Assembly (NCBI GenBank): GCA_946537515.1
Contig: CAMNFV010000005.1
Location: 1 to 40,078 of the forward strand
DNA length: 40,078 nucleotides
Direction: 5' to 3'
Source of the DNA: an uncultured Ruminococcus sp.
Lineage (GTDB): Bacteria; Bacillota; Clostridia; Oscillospirales; Ruminococcaceae
Made by a program: the position numbers and the translations under genes. Below are positions 7,828 through 17,327 of this stretch, in pieces. Numbering within the stretch: position 1 is the first letter of the stretch; each line of letters starts with the position of its first letter. The notes below the pieces were generated by a model. It did not search any database and was not told the origin of the DNA. It saw nothing but the letters and a program-made list of their open reading frames with translations.

Positions 7828-8859
7828 ATGAAAAACGGCATTCGGATGTCAGACATCGCGAAAGAGCTCGGCGTCAGCGTTGTGACCGTTTCCAATGCGC
7901 TGAATGACCGCGGCGGTGTCAGCGAGGAGATGCGCAAAAAAATCAAGGAGCGCGCTTCCGAACTGGGATATCGTCCTTCTGCGCCGCGTGCACCGCGCAA
8001 AGCAGCACCGGAGATTCAGCAGCAGGGCGGCAGCATCGGAATCCTCACAAGCGAACGCTTTGCCAATGTCCGCGGAACCTTCTACTGGTTCCTGACAGCA
8101 GGCGTTTCCAAGGAGCTGACATACTGCAATCTTTACTCGGTCTATGAGAGTATCTCCGAAGCAGACGAAAAGGCAGGGGTTCTGCCGCGGATCGCTGCCG
8201 AACGGCAGGTGCGCGGTTTGATTATCGTCGGTCAGCTTGCAACGGATTACCTGGAGCATCTTGCAGCGCTGCATTTGCCGATGCTTTTCCTCGATTTCTA
8301 TGATAAACACAGCGAGATTGACGCTGTCATCTCGGATAATTTCTACGACAGCTACCTGATGACCGACCGGCTTGTTCAGCTCGGACATAAAAAGATCGGC
8401 TTCATCGGAACTGTCACCGCGACCAGCAGCATCCATGACAGATTCCTCGGTTATATCAAATGCCTGATGGAAAACGGCCTTGAATACCGGCAGGAATGGA
8501 CCCTGGAGGACCGGCTCCCGAACGGCTACAGCCTGACGGAATTTGCATTTCCGGAAGAAATGCCGACCGCGTTTGTCTGCAACTGCGATGAGACTGCGTT
8601 CCGCGTGATCGGCGCGCTGCAGCGGCGCGAGCTTCGCGTGCCGGAGGATATCTCCGTCACGGGTTATGATAATTATACTGTCTCTGATATGTGCGTGCCT
8701 GCGATCACGACCGTTGAGGTCGATCTGGCGGAAATGGCACATGCGGCAGTTTCTCTGCTGCTCAAGCGGATCGAGAATCCGCAGAAGCAGCCCGCCCGAT
8801 ATGTAATCCCCGGAAGGATTATTCTGAAGCAGTCGATGGCGGCACCGCGTGAGGATTAG
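7828..8859 (+). CDS. LacI/GalR-family transcriptional regulator
   Basis: The 343-residue protein has the N-terminal helix-turn-helix of the family (about 6-55: MSDIAKELGVSVVTVSNAL, then a hinge helix). The periplasmic-binding-protein-like sensor domain follows (about 70-335), with the family signatures HKKIGFIG and RVPEDISVTGYDN. It would bind a sugar and control genes as a dimer. Position between cellulosome genes and the T4P locus suggests a regulator of fibre use, but the target is inferred only from neighbourhood. It has a GGAGGAG ribosome site, its own promoter and no clear terminator before the pilus promoter at 8904. Confidence 0.92.
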   Translation: MKNGIRMSDIAKELGVSVVTVSNALNDRGGVSEEMRKKIKERASELGYRPSAPRAPRKAAPEIQQQGGSIGILTSERFANVRGTFYWFLTAGVSKELTYCNLYSVYESISEADEKAGVLPRIAAERQVRGLIIVGQLATDYLEHLAALHLPMLFLDFYDKHSEIDAVISDNFYDSYLMTDRLVQLGHKKIGFIGTVTATSSIHDRFLGYIKCLMENGLEYRQEWTLEDRLPNGYSLTEFAFPEEMPTAFVCNCDETAFRVIGALQRRELRVPEDISVTGYDNYTVSDMCVPAITTVEVDLAEMAHAAVSLLLKRIENPQKQPARYVIPGRIILKQSMAAPRED

Positions 8860-8903
8860 GCGAAACAACTAAATTTGAGGCCGAATTTTTGGTTGAAACA
8901 TAG

Positions 8904-8933
8904 TTGCAATTATCTATCATCATGTGGTATAAT
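8904..8933 (+). promoter_or_regulatory. Promoter of the type IV pilus operon
   Basis: TTGCAA (8904-8909) and TATAAT (8928-8933) with an 18-base spacer and a TGTGG element before the -10. The transcript would begin near 8940 and carry a leader of about 190 bases before pilC. Confidence 0.7.
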
Positions 8934-8939
8934 ATCCCT

Positions 8940-9132
8940 ATGGATCTATGTGTGGCTATTGCTATGCCCATTTGCAGAAATCCCGGCAGTTTCAGTTCCG
9001 GTACACGGTTCCTGAAAAAACGGCGAGTCTGTTCTGGGTGCACAGGTTGCACACGGATAAATGCAAAGGCATACGGCTTCGCTCGCCGTATCGCTTCAAA
9101 ATCATTTTACAGGCTTGCAGGAGGTGGTTTTC
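8940..9132 (+). other. Structured 5' leader of the pilus operon
   Basis: The 190-base leader holds several local hairpins: TTTCAG (8990-8995) with CTGAAA (9012-9017) around a CCG/CGG core, GTGCA-CAGGT-TGCAC near 9038, and ATACGGC with GCCGTAT around 9071-9091. I searched it for the class I and II c-di-GMP riboswitch signatures often found before clostridial pilus genes and do not find them. Short reading frames inside have no ribosome sites. Confidence 0.45.
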
Positions 9133-10332
9133 ATGCCAATGAGTTTCAGCTATACTGCGAAGGATGCAGCCGGCAACGTGCGCAAGGGCGTTCTGACTGC
9201 TGCGGATGAGCAAGAGTTTTTGGCAAGAATCCGAGAAAAGGGAATGTATGTCACCGATTACAAGGAGCGGCAGTCCAACACCAAGACGATCAAAAAGTTC
9301 AGGACAAAAGACCTGGCTTTTGCGACGCGTCAGATGGCGGCAATGCTGACATCCGGTCTGACCCTGGTTAAGGCTCTTGACATTCTCTGCAAAGAGCAGG
9401 AGAGCGAAGCTGCTCGAAACGTTTGGCGTGATGTGTATGAGAACGTCCAGAAGGGTGAATCCTTCTCGGATGCGCTGGAAGTACACGGCAGCGTCTTCCC
9501 GACTCTGATGACATCCATGGTCGGCGCGGGCGAATCGTCCGGTCAGATGGACGTTATCATGCAGCGACTGAGTGACTACTACGCAAACCAGAACAAGCTT
9601 GCTAACACGATCAAGAGTGCGATGGTTTACCCGATCATCCTGGTCATCCTGACTGTTGCGGTTGTTATCGGCGTCTTCGTCTTTATCATGCCGACCTTTG
9701 AGGATCTGTATGATGATCCGAATGATATGCCGACGCTTTCCAAGGTCATGATGAATATCGGTAAGTTCCTTGTTGCGCACTGGCTGATTCTGATTCTGCT
9801 GGTGGCAGCGCTGATCTTCTCGTGCATCTATTTGCTCAAGCTTCCGAATGTCCGGATGAAGTGGGATCGCTTCATTATAAAAGGACCGGGCTTCGGCAAA
9901 CTCGTTGTTAAGATCTATACAGCACGTTTCGCACAGACAATGGCATCCCTGTATTCTTCCGGTCTGCCGATGGTTGAGTGTCTGAAACGTTCCGCGGATA
10001 CCTTGAACAACTCCTACATCTCGATGAAGTTCCGTGATATCATTGATGAGGTTAAGAGTGGTGAAACACTCAGCTCCTCGATTCAGAGAGCCGATATCTT
10101 CGACTCCATGTTCTGTTCGATCATCTTTGTCGGTGAGGAATCCGGTGCGCTGGATGACATTCTTGCAAAGACTGCTGAATACTATGACGAAGAAGCTGAC
10201 TCCGCTGTTAAGCGTCTGTGCTCGCTGCTCGAGCCGGTCATGCTGATTGTTCTCGGCGTCGTCATCGGTCTCGTCTGCGCAGCGTTCTTCCCGGCTCTGT
10301 ACGATTCGATCGGCAATCTGGGCGATCAATAA
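9133..10332 (+). CDS. Type IV pilus platform protein PilC
   Basis: The 399-residue inner-membrane protein is the platform on which the PilB and PilT motors add or remove pilins. It has the two duplicated T2SSF cytoplasmic domains (about 60-185 and 262-390) and membrane segments near 165-190, 215-240 and 365-390. Each T2SSF repeat has the family pattern: ATRQMAAMLTSGLTLVKAL with VGAGESSGQMD, and FAQTMASLYSSGLPMVECL with VGEESGALDDIL. The N-terminal SFSYTAKDAAGNVRKG is also typical. The ATG at 9133 has an excellent AGGAGGTGG site; the frame is open from 9061. It is the first gene of the pilus operon. Confidence 0.94.
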   Translation: MPMSFSYTAKDAAGNVRKGVLTAADEQEFLARIREKGMYVTDYKERQSNTKTIKKFRTKDLAFATRQMAAMLTSGLTLVKALDILCKEQESEAARNVWRDVYENVQKGESFSDALEVHGSVFPTLMTSMVGAGESSGQMDVIMQRLSDYYANQNKLANTIKSAMVYPIILVILTVAVVIGVFVFIMPTFEDLYDDPNDMPTLSKVMMNIGKFLVAHWLILILLVAALIFSCIYLLKLPNVRMKWDRFIIKGPGFGKLVVKIYTARFAQTMASLYSSGLPMVECLKRSADTLNNSYISMKFRDIIDEVKSGETLSSSIQRADIFDSMFCSIIFVGEESGALDDILAKTAEYYDEEADSAVKRLCSLLEPVMLIVLGVVIGLVCAAFFPALYDSIGNLGDQ

Positions 10333-10346
10333 TCCAGACGGCAATC

Positions 10347-10378
10347 ATTTGTGCGGCGGCAGCCGCTGCCGCACAAAT
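10347..10378 (+). other. Strong intergenic hairpin between pilC and pilM-pilN
   Basis: ATTTGTGCGGC and GCCGCACAAAT form a perfect 11-bp stem around a 10-base GC-rich loop. There is no T tract. It may protect the pilC mRNA end or mark a processing site rather than terminate. Confidence 0.65.
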
Positions 10379-10419
10379 CAAATGTTATCAAAGAATAAAT
10401 TGAGAGGTGGATTTTGTAA

Positions 10420-12081
10420 ATGCTTTCCTTTGACATTACTGACCGCAATATCAGGATCATTAAAGGTACTGAAAATAACGGCAGAATCCGTATTAATTCT
10501 GCGGCAACACTCAACCTTGAAGAAGAGGTCATCGTTAACGGCCATGTCCGCGATGTCCCGCGTCTTGCGACTCTGATCAACCAGGTGCTCCGCACCAACA
10601 GAATGGCTGATAAAGAAGCAATCGTCAGCATTTCCTCGAACATGACAATCTTCAAGGAACTGCATATCCAGAGAGCAGAGAACGCTAAGCAGGACTACAT
10701 GAAGATGGTTCGCGCTGAGATGGCTGCTGCACTCGGCATTGATGATTCCTATTCTGTTTCCTACATCGTTGTCGGTCCGTCCGATCAGGTTGACGGCGCT
10801 GACAAGGTTCTTGCAACTGCGTGCCCGTATGAAGTCGTTGACTGCTACAAGCGCGTTTTCAGCATGCTTCAGCTGACACTGAAGAGCGTTATGATCGGCT
10901 GCAACTGCATTACCAAGGTTCTGCTTGCAGATACCAAGATCAAGGCAAAGATGCCGCTGCTTGCTGTTCAGATCGACAACAACTTTATCTCCCTGAACCT
11001 CTACGAAAAGGGACAGCTTTCCTTCTCCCGTTTCGCTTCGATTTCCGCTGAGGACTACGATGATTCCGAAGACTACGTCTTTGAGGCAGTCAACGAGAAC
11101 ATCTTCCGTATGCTCCAGTTCCAGAAATCCAAGCCGGGCAGCGAGATGATCGAAAATGTTGTCTTCTATGGTGATACACATGAATATGTCCGACTCACCA
11201 ATGAGCTGGATAAGATGGGTATCCGTACCAGCATTATCAATGTTCCGCCGCAGATTCACGGCTACGAGAACCTCGAGTTCTCCTCTTACGCAAATGCTAT
11301 CGGCGCAATGTTCAAGCGTAATAAGGAAACTGAGCGCATCAACCTGCTTGAGACTGATACTGTTAACAACAACAGAATCCGTTCTGATTCCTCTTATTTC
11401 GCATTGCTCGGCGGCCTGGCACTCGGCTCTGTTCTGATTTGTGCAGCTGCCTGGGGTGTTCTTGCAATTCAGAATCAGCATGTCAAGAATGAAATTCAGA
11501 CACTCAATGAGAAGATGAACAGCCCGCTCAGAAAGCAGCTGGATGAGCAGCTTGCAATGCTGACACAGCGCCAGACTGCTGTCAACACATATGTTGAAGG
11601 CGTTCAGGATGCGTACAATTCGTTCCTCTCAACTCCGAAGCCGGTTTCCAAGTTCTATCAGGAAATTGATGAGACTGTCGGCAAGGTTGTCGGCGAAGTG
11701 CTCGGCGCTGAGGATGAAGAGGCTGCAAAGGATCTCTATAAGTTCACAAAGATGGACTATGCAAACGGCAGCTTCGCACTGGAAATCCTAATGGATCGCG
11801 AAGACGATACCCCGATGCCTGTTGCCCCTGAAAAGATTGCTGAAGCGCTTCGCGGTCTGAGCGATGTTCAGTCTGTAACTTACAGCGGATATACGTTTGA
11901 TGCAGAACAGATTGACGAGGAGAACCAGCAGGGCAAACCGATTCTGGATGATGACGGAAATCAGATCGGTACCGAAGAGCCGGAAACCGAGAAGAAATTA
12001 GTCAAGATCCCGCTGACTGTGAAGATGCAGGGCGAAAAGGTTGACCTGACAAAGCTTGGCAATGCAAAGGAGGCAAACTAA
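10420..12081 (+). CDS. Fused PilM-PilN pilus assembly protein
   Basis: The 553-residue protein combines two subunits that are separate in Gram-negative T4P. Residues 1-310 have the actin-like PilM layout, beginning MLSFDITDRNIRIIKG, with a middle FYGDTHEYVRLTNELDKMG segment and ANAIGAMFK near the end. A single membrane helix lies at about 326-349. Residues 350-553 are coiled-coil then alpha/beta, as in PilN, ending in a strand-rich part with a DDDGNQIGTEE insertion. The protein would link the cytoplasmic motor ring to the extracytoplasmic PilN/PilO assembly. GAGAGGTGG precedes the start. The stop overlaps the next start by one base (TAATG), pointing to translational coupling. Confidence 0.83.
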   Translation: MLSFDITDRNIRIIKGTENNGRIRINSAATLNLEEEVIVNGHVRDVPRLATLINQVLRTNRMADKEAIVSISSNMTIFKELHIQRAENAKQDYMKMVRAEMAAALGIDDSYSVSYIVVGPSDQVDGADKVLATACPYEVVDCYKRVFSMLQLTLKSVMIGCNCITKVLLADTKIKAKMPLLAVQIDNNFISLNLYEKGQLSFSRFASISAEDYDDSEDYVFEAVNENIFRMLQFQKSKPGSEMIENVVFYGDTHEYVRLTNELDKMGIRTSIINVPPQIHGYENLEFSSYANAIGAMFKRNKETERINLLETDTVNNNRIRSDSSYFALLGGLALGSVLICAAAWGVLAIQNQHVKNEIQTLNEKMNSPLRKQLDEQLAMLTQRQTAVNTYVEGVQDAYNSFLSTPKPVSKFYQEIDETVGKVVGEVLGAEDEEAAKDLYKFTKMDYANGSFALEILMDREDDTPMPVAPEKIAEALRGLSDVQSVTYSGYTFDAEQIDEENQQGKPILDDDGNQIGTEEPETEKKLVKIPLTVKMQGEKVDLTKLGNAKEAN

Positions 12082-13034
12082 TGAAATTCGGTTATCGTGA
12101 CAGAATTGTTCTGTTGGTTGTTGTAATTGTTGTGATTTTCTGCGTTGGTATTTTTGCTGTTATCAGACCGACCTGGGAAAAGCTCAATACCAATAAGGAA
12201 ATCAGAAAGAACCTCGAAAGCGAGTGGACGCAGAAACTGCATGAATTCAGCATGATCCCGAAGAGACAGGAGATCATCCAGAATAAATACGACGAGGGCA
12301 CAAAGCTTGCCGCGGAATTTACCGATGAAATGGATTCTGTTGAGCTTGGTAAGTTCCTGCAGGATAACTTCATCAACATTGATAAGTTCCGCGAGGACGA
12401 TGTTGAGGTGATTGAGACAGTTCAGCTCGGCGATAAGAGCACAACTTCGCTGAACTACTACTACTACACCCCGAGCATCATCACTTATCCGCTCTATGAG
12501 TATGCTGATCTGGACGGTTCTCTTGCAAAAGCAGCTGAGGAGAAGATGAGCGAAGCAAAGCTGCTGGGCGCCCGTTCTGCACAGACAGTTGGTTCCAGCG
12601 CTTCTACCATTCAGCTGAGAATTAACCGCGAGGATACCATGGCGCTTCTTGATGCGATCAATCAGTACGCAAAGGATCACAAGGATACGATGATGATCAA
12701 TTCTGTCGCACTGAAGGAAGCGGAATTCAACGAGGCATATCTTGAAGGCGAAGAGCAGCCGCAGCAGCAGGCAGCACCTGCAGAACCAGAACTTGATGAT
12801 GAGGGCAACCCGATTGAGAATGAGCCGGCTCCGCAGGCAAATAACGACGAGAACGAAATTCCGGCAGATGTGAAACCGGGATATACGGATGTTACGATTT
12901 CCTATCGTGCGTACTATGTCCAGGCTCCGACAAAACCGGAGGTCGGTCCTTCGTATGATGAGTCGATCTGGGAAGGCAAAGAGTGGAAAGCAGTTACAGC
13001 TCCGGCTGAAAATGCTGAAGCCGCTGCACAGTAA
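12081..13034 (+). CDS. PilO-like pilus alignment protein
   Basis: The 317-residue protein has a short cytoplasmic N-terminus, one membrane helix (about 8-28), a coiled coil (about 32-70) and an extracytoplasmic domain. A low-complexity Gln/Glu/Pro stretch (about 221-262) interrupts the C-terminal domain. This is the PilO/GspM type layout, and the position directly after PilM-PilN with a one-base overlap supports it. The primary sequence alone is weakly conserved in this family. AAAGGAGG lies inside the end of the preceding gene. Confidence 0.72.
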   Translation: MKFGYRDRIVLLVVVIVVIFCVGIFAVIRPTWEKLNTNKEIRKNLESEWTQKLHEFSMIPKRQEIIQNKYDEGTKLAAEFTDEMDSVELGKFLQDNFINIDKFREDDVEVIETVQLGDKSTTSLNYYYYTPSIITYPLYEYADLDGSLAKAAEEKMSEAKLLGARSAQTVGSSASTIQLRINREDTMALLDAINQYAKDHKDTMMINSVALKEAEFNEAYLEGEEQPQQQAAPAEPELDDEGNPIENEPAPQANNDENEIPADVKPGYTDVTISYRAYYVQAPTKPEVGPSYDESIWEGKEWKAVTAPAENAEAAAQ

Positions 13035-13046
13035 TTAGATCGGATA

Positions 13047-13085
13047 GGATATGCCTTCTTAGAGTGATCTTTAAGAAGGCTATCC
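13047..13085 (+). other. Strong intergenic hairpin after pilO
   Basis: GGATATGCCTTCTTA (13047-13061) pairs with TAAGAAGGC-TATCC (13072-13085), a 14-bp stem with one bulge and a 10-base loop. No T tract follows. It sits 23 bases before the giant pseudopilin gene. Confidence 0.65.
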
Positions 13086-13108
13086 GCAGTTGAGAAAGGT
13101 GGTTTCTA

Positions 13109-16100
13109 ATGAAAAAAATCAGGAGGAAAGGAAAGGCAGAAGGTTCCGTTCTGTTTACCGTTGTCACCGTGATGATGGTAATGGTCGTGTTCCTGATGTC
13201 TACGCTGGTTCTTACGACATCAGCAAACCGCCGTTCGTATTACACATTCTATGAGAATCAGGCACAGTATACGGCGCAGGGTGTTCTGGATGCGATCCTC
13301 ACAGCAGCAAACGATCCCGATCCCAGTAATGTGGAGAGTGCGAATTTCTATCACTGGGTGCAGGGTCTGTCTAATGTAGGCGATGTTGGCACGATTGATG
13401 TTCAGCTGAATATTGATGATACATCAAAGGCGTTTATTCCGCTGACAAGGCACTCAAACGGTGACAGTGCGGTCACAGCTACGGTTGAGCGTATCGGCGC
13501 GAACTACATCTGGGATGCAGAATCCGCATCTGTTTGCGAGCAGGGCGGCTGGAAAATTACTGTTACTGCTTCCGTAGGTCAGGGCAGAAATGCTTCTGAG
13601 TATACGATGGCGAGCTACATTTATGAAAACCCGGTTAATAATGTTAACACAGGTGCCGTCAATGATGCTGCATGGAACGTTATCAATTCGTTCAATGTTA
13701 CACCGGGCAGCACGACTATCATCGACCCCGGCTCCGGTTCGAGCAATAAGGCGAAAGCAATGTACATGGGCGGCCTCAGTAATGACGCTGCCAGCAATAA
13801 CCTTCTCTGCCTTGGACCGCAGACATACGGTATCCGCAGACTGCCTGCCGGCAGAGGCAACTATGCAAATGAAGCCGTAGTCGGCTTCCGCAACAATCCG
13901 CAGACAGTCGGCGACGGCCTCTTTATCGGAAACTTTGAAGCAAACTGCGCGACATCCTTTGTTGCACAGAGACCTGGCGAGGGCGTTCAGTTCTGGGGCA
14001 ACATCTATGCACAGAACATGTTTGAATTCCGTTCTGAAATCAATGATTCCAGCTATCCGACAGAATACAGATTCATTCCGTATCTGTATGTTGACGGTAA
14101 TCTTCATTTCAACGGTGATACCGGTCAGGAGATTGGTATGTCGGGCACGCCGAACGACACGCCCCAGCCGGTCAATCTGTATGTTGGTTCGATGACCAAT
14201 ATCGCGCAGCATATGAACGGCGATATTTACATGTATGACCCAGCTGCTTCTTCCAATCTTGAAAATGGCCGTAAGACAACGCTCTCAACTTTTGTTAGAA
14301 ATAATGTCCAGAAGACTAACTATACTCCAAGAGGCTTCGTCGGCGGCGATGTCATCTGCAACAATAGTGCGCTGACGATTGCCGGTGCTGTATCGGAAAT
14401 TGGCGGTGACGTCATTATGACGAATCCGGACGGAAAACTCACAATCAGATTGCAGAATGAGGATCTTACGATCAGAGGCGCGCTTCTTTGTGCCGGCGAT
14501 CTTGAGATCAATACAGGCAATAAATCACTGACCGTTCTCGGCGGTATTTATTCAACTGCTTCCAAAACGACTATTAACGGTAGAGTCAATGGCGTAACAA
14601 GCGGCTCGCTTTCTGAAATTTGTGATGCGACCAAGAATATGGAGGCATATCTTACTGCTCAGACGTTTGTAGGCGATGACGGTGTTGAGAGATTACAGTA
14701 TATTCAGAATACCTCTACATCCGCACATTTTGAAAGCCTCGGCGGCAGAGGCGCTGACGGTACCGGCTACGATGATCTTGTCAGCAAGCTTCTGTCTGGT
14801 AATCTTGGCGCGCAGAGCGGCTCTGACTACTATACACTCACCAATAACTCCGGCCGTGATTACAGTATGTTCCCGTTCTGCAGCAGACAGGATGAGATCT
14901 TTACGCATTATTTCCGCTGGGATCTTGCAGCAGATTCTGCAGAAGCAGCTTCTGCAAATTGCGATAATGATCCGCTCTGCCAGGAGAGTAAAGCCTGCGG
15001 TCATGAGTGGCGCGTAACGCAGAAGGCCAGCGACGCTGCGACAAAGTGGGTTCCGTATACAGTTCCGAAGGCAGCTTCGGCTGTAGTTGAATCGCTTGAT
15101 CCGAATTCGGTTATGCTGAACAACAATAACAGCTTTATCCCGATGCTTGAGACAAGTCAGGGCTCTCCGATCGCTGCAAATGAATACATTAATACTGTTG
15201 GCGATTTTACAAGTGGTGCAAATTGTACTGCTGTAAATATTAAGGATATCCCGACGAAAAATGTTACATTTATTTCTCATTCGGCTAACGGTACAGCAGT
15301 ACCGACAACGCTGAACTCGGTTCCGGTTGTAACATCGAATACTGATATTGATCTGACGTGCAATGACGTGGATTATACGATCTTTGTCGATCCGCCTCAG
15401 CGCAACAGCCAAATCCGTATTGTTCTGAGAGGCCGCTTTATGAACAGGGCTTTGAACATCATTGTTAACAATAACTGCTCGTATGAATCCGGCGGCGGCG
15501 GTGCTGATTATTCAAAGCCGACGACCTATGCCGACTCCTCACACAGTACAGGCAACCCTAGCTTTGCTGGCAGAAGTAATGTTCTGATCTTCTTTGATTC
15601 GAGCATTTACGTGAATAAGGGCCTGAATATTATGACAACCGGCGCTTATCAGCAGCTGATGAAGGATCATACTTATGATATCATCAGTAATCCGCTTTAT
15701 CCCGGCACGATGGACGCAAACGGCAATCTGGTTCTCAATGGCGAGTGGGATGCACTCTATCCCGGTGCGGATGCATTCAAGTTTGAGCTGATTCCGAATA
15801 TTGTCATCTACGGTGAAAAAGATTTCAACTATAACGGTTCTTTCCAGAACGGTTTTGTTGCAAACGCTGAGTTTATTGCTCCGGATTCCGACTTTGGCTC
15901 TGCGATTAGTGAACCGAATGTTACATCGCTTGAGTATCGCGAATTTACTGAGTCGGTCAAGTACAATCCGTATGCAAACACGAACAATAAGCCGAATTCT
16001 TCCGGTATCATGACAATGGGCACAATGCTTGTCCGCGATCTCAAGGGCTATACAAACCTGCCGATCTGTGTCTACCTCGGTGACCTGAACAGACCTTCTA

Positions 16101-16219
16101 GACAGAGTACTACGGCTCCGACTGTAACTGCGAATGACAACAGTCTTGGCAACCAAGGCGGTGCAACCGCAGGATCCAGAAAAGACCGATTCGGTAAGGA
16201 TCACCAGGGCGCGCGCTGA
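13109..16219 (+). CDS. Giant tip-type (PilX/GspK-like) pseudopilin with a beta-helical ectodomain
   Basis: The 1036-residue protein begins with a positively charged leader, a Gly at residue 12 and one hydrophobic helix (13-38). This is the form of PilX/GspK-type pseudopilins. The residue at +5 from the possible cleavage site is Thr instead of the usual Glu, as in tip subunits of the GspK class. A QAQYTAQGVLDAIL helix follows (51-64). The ectodomain is Asn, Gly and Thr-rich. About 325-500 has repeated short strands with G-D-V/L-x-I patterns, which suggests a beta-helix reminiscent of bactofilin-like folds. The tail (about 1000-1036) is polar and probably disordered. Its size is several times that of normal minor pilins. 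A role as tip adhesin, perhaps for fibre, is inference. AAAGGTGG precedes the start. Confidence 0.72.
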   Translation: MKKIRRKGKAEGSVLFTVVTVMMVMVVFLMSTLVLTTSANRRSYYTFYENQAQYTAQGVLDAILTAANDPDPSNVESANFYHWVQGLSNVGDVGTIDVQLNIDDTSKAFIPLTRHSNGDSAVTATVERIGANYIWDAESASVCEQGGWKITVTASVGQGRNASEYTMASYIYENPVNNVNTGAVNDAAWNVINSFNVTPGSTTIIDPGSGSSNKAKAMYMGGLSNDAASNNLLCLGPQTYGIRRLPAGRGNYANEAVVGFRNNPQTVGDGLFIGNFEANCATSFVAQRPGEGVQFWGNIYAQNMFEFRSEINDSSYPTEYRFIPYLYVDGNLHFNGDTGQEIGMSGTPNDTPQPVNLYVGSMTNIAQHMNGDIYMYDPAASSNLENGRKTTLSTFVRNNVQKTNYTPRGFVGGDVICNNSALTIAGAVSEIGGDVIMTNPDGKLTIRLQNEDLTIRGALLCAGDLEINTGNKSLTVLGGIYSTASKTTINGRVNGVTSGSLSEICDATKNMEAYLTAQTFVGDDGVERLQYIQNTSTSAHFESLGGRGADGTGYDDLVSKLLSGNLGAQSGSDYYTLTNNSGRDYSMFPFCSRQDEIFTHYFRWDLAADSAEAASANCDNDPLCQESKACGHEWRVTQKASDAATKWVPYTVPKAASAVVESLDPNSVMLNNNNSFIPMLETSQGSPIAANEYINTVGDFTSGANCTAVNIKDIPTKNVTFISHSANGTAVPTTLNSVPVVTSNTDIDLTCNDVDYTIFVDPPQRNSQIRIVLRGRFMNRALNIIVNNNCSYESGGGGADYSKPTTYADSSHSTGNPSFAGRSNVLIFFDSSIYVNKGLNIMTTGAYQQLMKDHTYDIISNPLYPGTMDANGNLVLNGEWDALYPGADAFKFELIPNIVIYGEKDFNYNGSFQNGFVANAEFIAPDSDFGSAISEPNVTSLEYREFTESVKYNPYANTNNKPNSSGIMTMGTMLVRDLKGYTNLPICVYLGDLNRPSRQSTTAPTVTANDNSLGNQGGATAGSRKDRFGKDHQGAR

Positions 16220-16236
16220 TGAGAAGGAGGATCGAA

Positions 16237-17313
16237 ATGAAAACGAAACGGAAACTCAAAGGCATGACGCTGATGGAGGTTGTCGTTTCTCTCGCTGTTT
16301 ACGCCGTCATTGGTCTGCTGATTGCAGAGATCATGACGCTTGTAAATGCAACGATGAAAGCGACAAATCAGCTGAATCGACGCTTGAGCTACGAGGCGAA
16401 ATTTGCTGATAACTTTCTCTATAATGACGGCGTAGACCCAGGCGGTTTTGATCATACAGGAGTACATGTTACGCTGAGTGATTCTGGTGGACATTTTAAT
16501 CTTACTTCACCTGGCATGGTTTTTACGACGAATACGAAAAGCATGGAAAATCCTGAACATAATCTCATTATCAACCCCAATACAAATTATCGGTTTCTTG
16601 TTTTCACAAGAAGCGGTTCAACCGTTCAGACGACGATTCCCGTCTTTTATGTCCACCTGAATCTCGGCACTTCTCTCTCATCGAATCCGATTACGAAGAT
16701 TATTGTTGAGGGCGAAGGTGTTCCCAATTTCGGCGGCACATACGAAATCGGTCGTGTAGATGGTCCCTTATATTCGAAGCAGATTCTGACCGATTTTAAT
16801 GCAATGGCGCATCATCCAGGTAGAGATGTTTCCAATGCTTCCTTCGATGTTAAGGATACGACTGAGATTGAGCACGATCTTCAGAATCTGGAATCCATTA
16901 CAAGCGGCGAAATTGTGACGATCCCGGTTCCTGCTGCTGATGCACAGGGTCATGCAATTCTGCCTCCGGCTGATCCGAATGATCCGGATGCGGAACATGC
17001 TCAGGTTAAGGGACATCTCGTAGTCAAGATTTACCGTACCATCGCGGATCAGACTGGTAAGGAGTATAACTGGTATACCAGGAAGGATTGGGAGACGATC
17101 AGTATTGGATATCCGAATCCGAATGATCCTCTAGTCGATGGTCATGGATTCCCGGCAGCTGCAACACTGACTCTTGATTTCGTGCTTTCGGCTGAGAATC
17201 CGAATACCGGAGTGCGTTCTTTCTTCCCTGGTGTCACTTACGTATGGAATCCGAACCTGGATCCGACGAATCCTGATTACCTTGTAGTAGAGGAGTCCGT
17301 GGCTGCGAACTAA
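16237..17313 (+). CDS. Large minor pilin (prepilin), homologue of the tail at 26175
   Basis: The 358-residue prepilin has a class III signal, KLKG-MTLMEVVVSLAVY, with cleavage after Gly9 and Glu at +5, then a hydrophobic helix to about residue 35. The C-terminal ectodomain is beta-rich and unusually large. Residues from about 140 to the end have a clear homologue in the frameshifted tail of the GH5 gene at 26175-26741; shared blocks include NPITKII, a TIADQTGKEYNWY-like block, NGFPA/HGFPA and Y-x-WNP. AAGGAGG precedes the ATG at 16237. It lies 17 bases after the giant pseudopilin gene. It probably joins the minor-pilin tip complex. Confidence 0.83.
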   Translation: MKTKRKLKGMTLMEVVVSLAVYAVIGLLIAEIMTLVNATMKATNQLNRRLSYEAKFADNFLYNDGVDPGGFDHTGVHVTLSDSGGHFNLTSPGMVFTTNTKSMENPEHNLIINPNTNYRFLVFTRSGSTVQTTIPVFYVHLNLGTSLSSNPITKIIVEGEGVPNFGGTYEIGRVDGPLYSKQILTDFNAMAHHPGRDVSNASFDVKDTTEIEHDLQNLESITSGEIVTIPVPAADAQGHAILPPADPNDPDAEHAQVKGHLVVKIYRTIADQTGKEYNWYTRKDWETISIGYPNPNDPLVDGHGFPAAATLTLDFVLSAENPNTGVRSFFPGVTYVWNPNLDPTNPDYLVVEESVAAN

Positions 17314-17327
17314 AACTGAACCGAAAT

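Noticed and set aside
8940-9132. c-di-GMP riboswitch before pilC
   Set aside because: The conserved core sequences of class I and class II aptamers are not present.
8948-9142. Small Cys/Arg-rich frames in the pilC leader
   Set aside because: No ribosome sites, and they overlap the real pilC start; probably non-coding leader.
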